From assembly GCF_026191725.2 (NCBI RefSeq), contig NZ_CP120863.1:5188001-5252000 (forward strand): a DNA stretch of 64,000 nucleotides, read 5' to 3'. Shown piece by piece: positions 61,621 to 64,000 of this stretch. A model generated the notes under the pieces. It was not told the origin of the DNA and did no database searches. It saw only the letters and a program-made list of their open reading frames with translations. Position numbers and translations under genes: made by a program. Origin of the DNA: Roseibium porphyridii. GTDB lineage: Bacteria; Pseudomonadota; Alphaproteobacteria; Rhizobiales; Stappiaceae. Numbering within the stretch: position 1 is the first letter of the stretch; the number at the start of each line of letters is the position of its first letter.

Positions 61621-62094
61621 ATGAACGTGCCCTCATATCTTGTCGTCCGAAACGACAGCTGGAACTTCAGTGAACTTCCGCATGAATTCACAGTGTGGCT
61701 GCGAGTTGAAAATCTGGAAGAGCAACTCGATACCGCAATTGCCCGCTTCACTGCTCACTTTGAAAAGTACCCTGGTGAAGCGAACAGCAAATCACAAAAG
61801 GTGGTGGAGCTTAGACGGCTAATAGCTTTCCAGGACCGGGTCAGGAAAATGGATAACGCTTCCTCACCGATATCCGTCGGTGCAACAGAGCTGCCCGTGA
61901 GTTTCAACGAACAGATCTTCGAGGGCAATTTTGTTTCGCTATTTTGCTTGAATTGCTATCGTTTGAGCCCACCGGAACTCACCTGCCTTGTTCCGTTTCA
62001 AAACGACACTTATGAGCAGGCTTTTGGGACAATGCGGCACTGTTTATGCGGCAAATCGATTGCATGGCGCATTGATGGCCAACGCAGGCCCTAG
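61621..62094 (+). CDS. Hypothetical protein with C-terminal Cys motif
   Basis: Not recognised. 157 residues from the ATG at 61621 (GGAAA about ten bases upstream). The N-terminal half contains a charged helix with the heptad-like segment ENLEEQLDTAIARFTAHFEK. The C-terminal part has CLNC and CLCG motifs (FCLNCYRLS and RHCLCGKSIAWR), a pattern that could bind zinc. No signal peptide. Codon use is more AT-rich than its neighbours. Confidence 0.55.
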   Translation: MNVPSYLVVRNDSWNFSELPHEFTVWLRVENLEEQLDTAIARFTAHFEKYPGEANSKSQKVVELRRLIAFQDRVRKMDNASSPISVGATELPVSFNEQIFEGNFVSLFCLNCYRLSPPELTCLVPFQNDTYEQAFGTMRHCLCGKSIAWRIDGQRRP

Positions 62095-62294
62095 CAGAAC
62101 AGCAAAGTAATCTGTTTCCAGGACAATCATCCCTGCCCGTCTTAGGTTCGCCTGATCAGTTGATCTAGTATGGATTTCACCGGGAACGCGCGCACCGAAA
62201 CGGGTTGGATCTGCCCATGTCGCGCGTTTGCCAAGCGGAGACGTTTGGGAGGGGGAAACTGCAAAACTGCTCATTCAATGCTTGCGCAAGTCCC

Positions 62295-63842
62295 TTAGGC
62301 ATTTGCGCTGTGTTTCGGGCGAATGCTCCACGAGATCCCAAGCACAGTTAAGAGCAGCACGACGGGGAGGAGCGCCAACGGGCTCCCTGCCGCGACGAGT
62401 GCAGTGCCAGCCGCGCACGCGATGGACGCTGCGGCTTCCGCGAGTGTCGAGGCTTTCGAAGCGACTTGCCGGCGTCTGAAATTGGTGCGCTTGGCTTGCG
62501 CACGGAACCAGAGTTGAACCAGGATTGCGCTAGATGCCGCGATCATTGCACCGGCAAAGGTAACAACTGCGCCCCATACCGATATGAGCGCCAGGCCCAA
62601 AACGATCGGCAGCATTATTGCGGCGATAAGCATCAGAACTGACAAGACCTTCGCCCAGAGACGCGTGAACGCGGAGATGGGGGCCGTAACGATCAGATCG
62701 GGTGAATCTTCTCCGGAGATGGTCAGCCAGGCAAGGCCGCCTGCAAGCTGACCGACTGCCATAACAATTACAGGGGCGATGATCACGGAAATTTCGGCGT
62801 TCTCGCCAAAACTGACCCACAGCATAACAGCTGGCGGGATAAGATAGAGAACCTGCATCAGTGTCTGGGAAACCAGCCAGGGATCGCGGGCGATGAGCTT
62901 AAGCTCCTTGAAAACGAGCGCGCCAAGAGGCGAGTAACAGCGAAAGGTCCGTTCCGTTGCGCGTTCGCGCGGAGCCTTTTCCGTGACGCCAAGTGCCAAC
63001 ACGACAATGCGGCGAAACTGTACGGCGCCGCACCAGGCCCCCGCCGCAAAAAACAAGAGAGAAACAGCGAAAAGCAAAAGCACAGTGGCAGTCTGTCCGG
63101 CCACCGCGTGAGCGAGGAACCACCACGCGGAGCCTGCAGCTGGCGCATGGTTGGCCACAAACGCTGGATCGAAAAGCGTGAACCTGGACATCGACCCGAA
63201 GGAAAGTATGGCTACGACTTGCATACCGATCAGAAAGGCCGCACCGACCACCGCAGCCAAGATTTGTGCGCAGAGGCGCGTACGCTGCGCTCCGACCGTC
63301 TTGAACAGTGCGAGTGTGATCAACACACCTGCTCCAGTTGCTGTCAGCGATGCTGCAAGGAGCACCATATAGCCCCCAAGCCAATGCACCCCGCCAAGCA
63401 CCACGGCAACATTGAGGAATGGCGAAATGACCAACGCCGACATCACCCAGCTTGTCAGAGCCATCATGACGATGCGCACAAGAAAGAGGTCACGGGAGGG
63501 GGCGGGTGAAGAAAGTATCAGATCAAGATCATCGCGGGCATAGAACGCACGCGTTACCGATTCCATCGCCTGTGACAGCATCATGGTGAAGCTGAGCAGA
63601 ACCGTGACCGACAGCATTGCCAACGCGGTCTGATCGAGCACAAACCCGGCGGTCAAATGGGGTGAAAGCACCGCATATGCGATCAGATGCATGACTGCAT
63701 AGAACAAACTCATGCCGATCAATGCGCGCCGCAGACTTGTGTTGCGCCAACCTGAGAACATCCAGGCCCAGTCGCGCCAAGCGAGCCGCAATTCATGCTT
63801 TGAAAAACGCATCAAAGCGGAACGGGCCGCTGTCGCACTCAT
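62295..63842 (-). CDS. ABC-2-type permease
   Basis: A 515-residue membrane protein with about 12 hydrophobic segments in two halves, separated by a soluble loop (residues 290-330). The second half contains SPLGALVFKELKLIARDPWLVSQ, typical of exporters of this type. Its start codon overlaps the stop of the ATPase gene upstream (ATGA), so it pairs with it as an ABC exporter. Substrate unknown. Confidence 0.85.
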   Translation of the reverse strand: MSATAARSALMRFSKHELRLAWRDWAWMFSGWRNTSLRRALIGMSLFYAVMHLIAYAVLSPHLTAGFVLDQTALAMLSVTVLLSFTMMLSQAMESVTRAFYARDDLDLILSSPAPSRDLFLVRIVMMALTSWVMSALVISPFLNVAVVLGGVHWLGGYMVLLAASLTATGAGVLITLALFKTVGAQRTRLCAQILAAVVGAAFLIGMQVVAILSFGSMSRFTLFDPAFVANHAPAAGSAWWFLAHAVAGQTATVLLLFAVSLLFFAAGAWCGAVQFRRIVVLALGVTEKAPRERATERTFRCYSPLGALVFKELKLIARDPWLVSQTLMQVLYLIPPAVMLWVSFGENAEISVIIAPVIVMAVGQLAGGLAWLTISGEDSPDLIVTAPISAFTRLWAKVLSVLMLIAAIMLPIVLGLALISVWGAVVTFAGAMIAASSAILVQLWFRAQAKRTNFRRRQVASKASTLAEAAASIACAAGTALVAAGSPLALLPVVLLLTVLGISWSIRPKHSANA

Positions 63843-64000
63843 GCCACTTTCTCATCAAGGAGATTTGCCATGCCCGGTTGCGTATCACCTTCGGAAACGC
63901 CACCTACGATGTCGAGGAAAATGTCCTCTAGAGAATTGCCTTCTGCGCTTGCTTGTTTGCGCAACTCTTCCAGCGTTCCCTCAGCAACAAGCTGCCCGCC
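63839..64000 (-). CDS. ABC transporter ATP-binding protein (C-terminal part, cut by the window edge)
   Basis: The last 53 residues of an ATPase: GGRLVAEGTLEELRKQASAE is the usual C-terminal end of ABC exporters, after the switch region. The rest lies beyond the window. It overlaps the permease start codon. Confidence 0.8.
   Translation of the reverse strand, partial: GGQLVAEGTLEELRKQASAEGNSLEDIFLDIVGGVSEGDTQPGMANLLDEKVA

Noticed and set aside
1..64000. CRISPR arrays, tRNA or rRNA genes, prophage or conjugation genes
   Set aside because: No regularly spaced repeats, cloverleaf-like sequences or phage/conjugation proteins were seen on reading both strands; a covariance scan would settle the tRNAs.

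Overview
The window looks like chromosomal DNA of an alphaproteobacterium, most likely a marine Hyphomicrobiales member of the Stappiaceae type (Roseibium/Labrenzia-like). This is inferred from the argB/HAD and dapD/dapE genes, the many TRAP, ABC, LysR, GntR and AraC genes, and the Alphaproteobacteria-like protein sequences; no rRNA or other decisive marker is present. Two blocks of core amino-acid metabolism, argB plus a HAD phosphatase (1-1651) and dapD...dapE (39563-42247), are separated by about 38 kb of accessory genes.

Layout. 1-5806: argB, HAD hydrolase, LysR, YdjC-type deacetylase and three hypothetical genes. 6046-9817: a GbsR/MarR regulator, a DUF4166 gene and a DoxX-like/TIGR01777 epimerase, divergent from a MOSC gene, with matching palindromes that point to one regulon. 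10004-12120: DUF302, ArsR-AHSA1 pair and a ClpP paralogue. 12178-17559: a GntR-controlled TRAP transporter with a maleate-isomerase-like enzyme and an AraC regulator. 17662-21194: YbhB, MerR, SDR, and an MFS drug exporter preceded by an apparent leader peptide and attenuator. 21288-25376: DUF2161 nuclease-like protein, secreted hypotheticals, a WYL-type regulator with an SRPBCC partner, and a truncated WYL fragment. 25395-35810: chemoreceptor, LysR/permease pair, methyltransferase, a 1085-residue secreted protein, AraC regulator and an NmrA-like reductase. 35837-39298: LysR, VOC, MFS and EamA genes. 39563-45187: dapD, membrane protein, dapE, DUF805 and a large MscS channel.

45246-55917 is a self-contained catabolic island: a LysR regulator divergent from a tightly overlapping ten-gene operon (ABC importer, FAD oxidoreductase, CoA transferase, crotonase, 7Fe ferredoxin, DapA-family lyase, dCMP-deaminase-like protein, aldehyde dehydrogenase). 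It is flanked by near-identical direct repeats of about 70 bp, and a broken IS3-family orfA lies just outside the right copy. I do not recognise the pathway.

56278-60825 carries a GNAT gene and a TroA/ZnuA-type metal ABC operon on the minus strand. That operon lies behind a clear cobalamin riboswitch and begins with two microproteins of 39 and 45 residues. A vitamin-B12-controlled transporter of this family suggests cobalt rather than zinc import and is the most interesting system in the window. The window ends in an ABC-2-type exporter (permease plus the C-terminus of its ATPase).

No tRNA, rRNA, CRISPR array or intact insertion sequence was seen.
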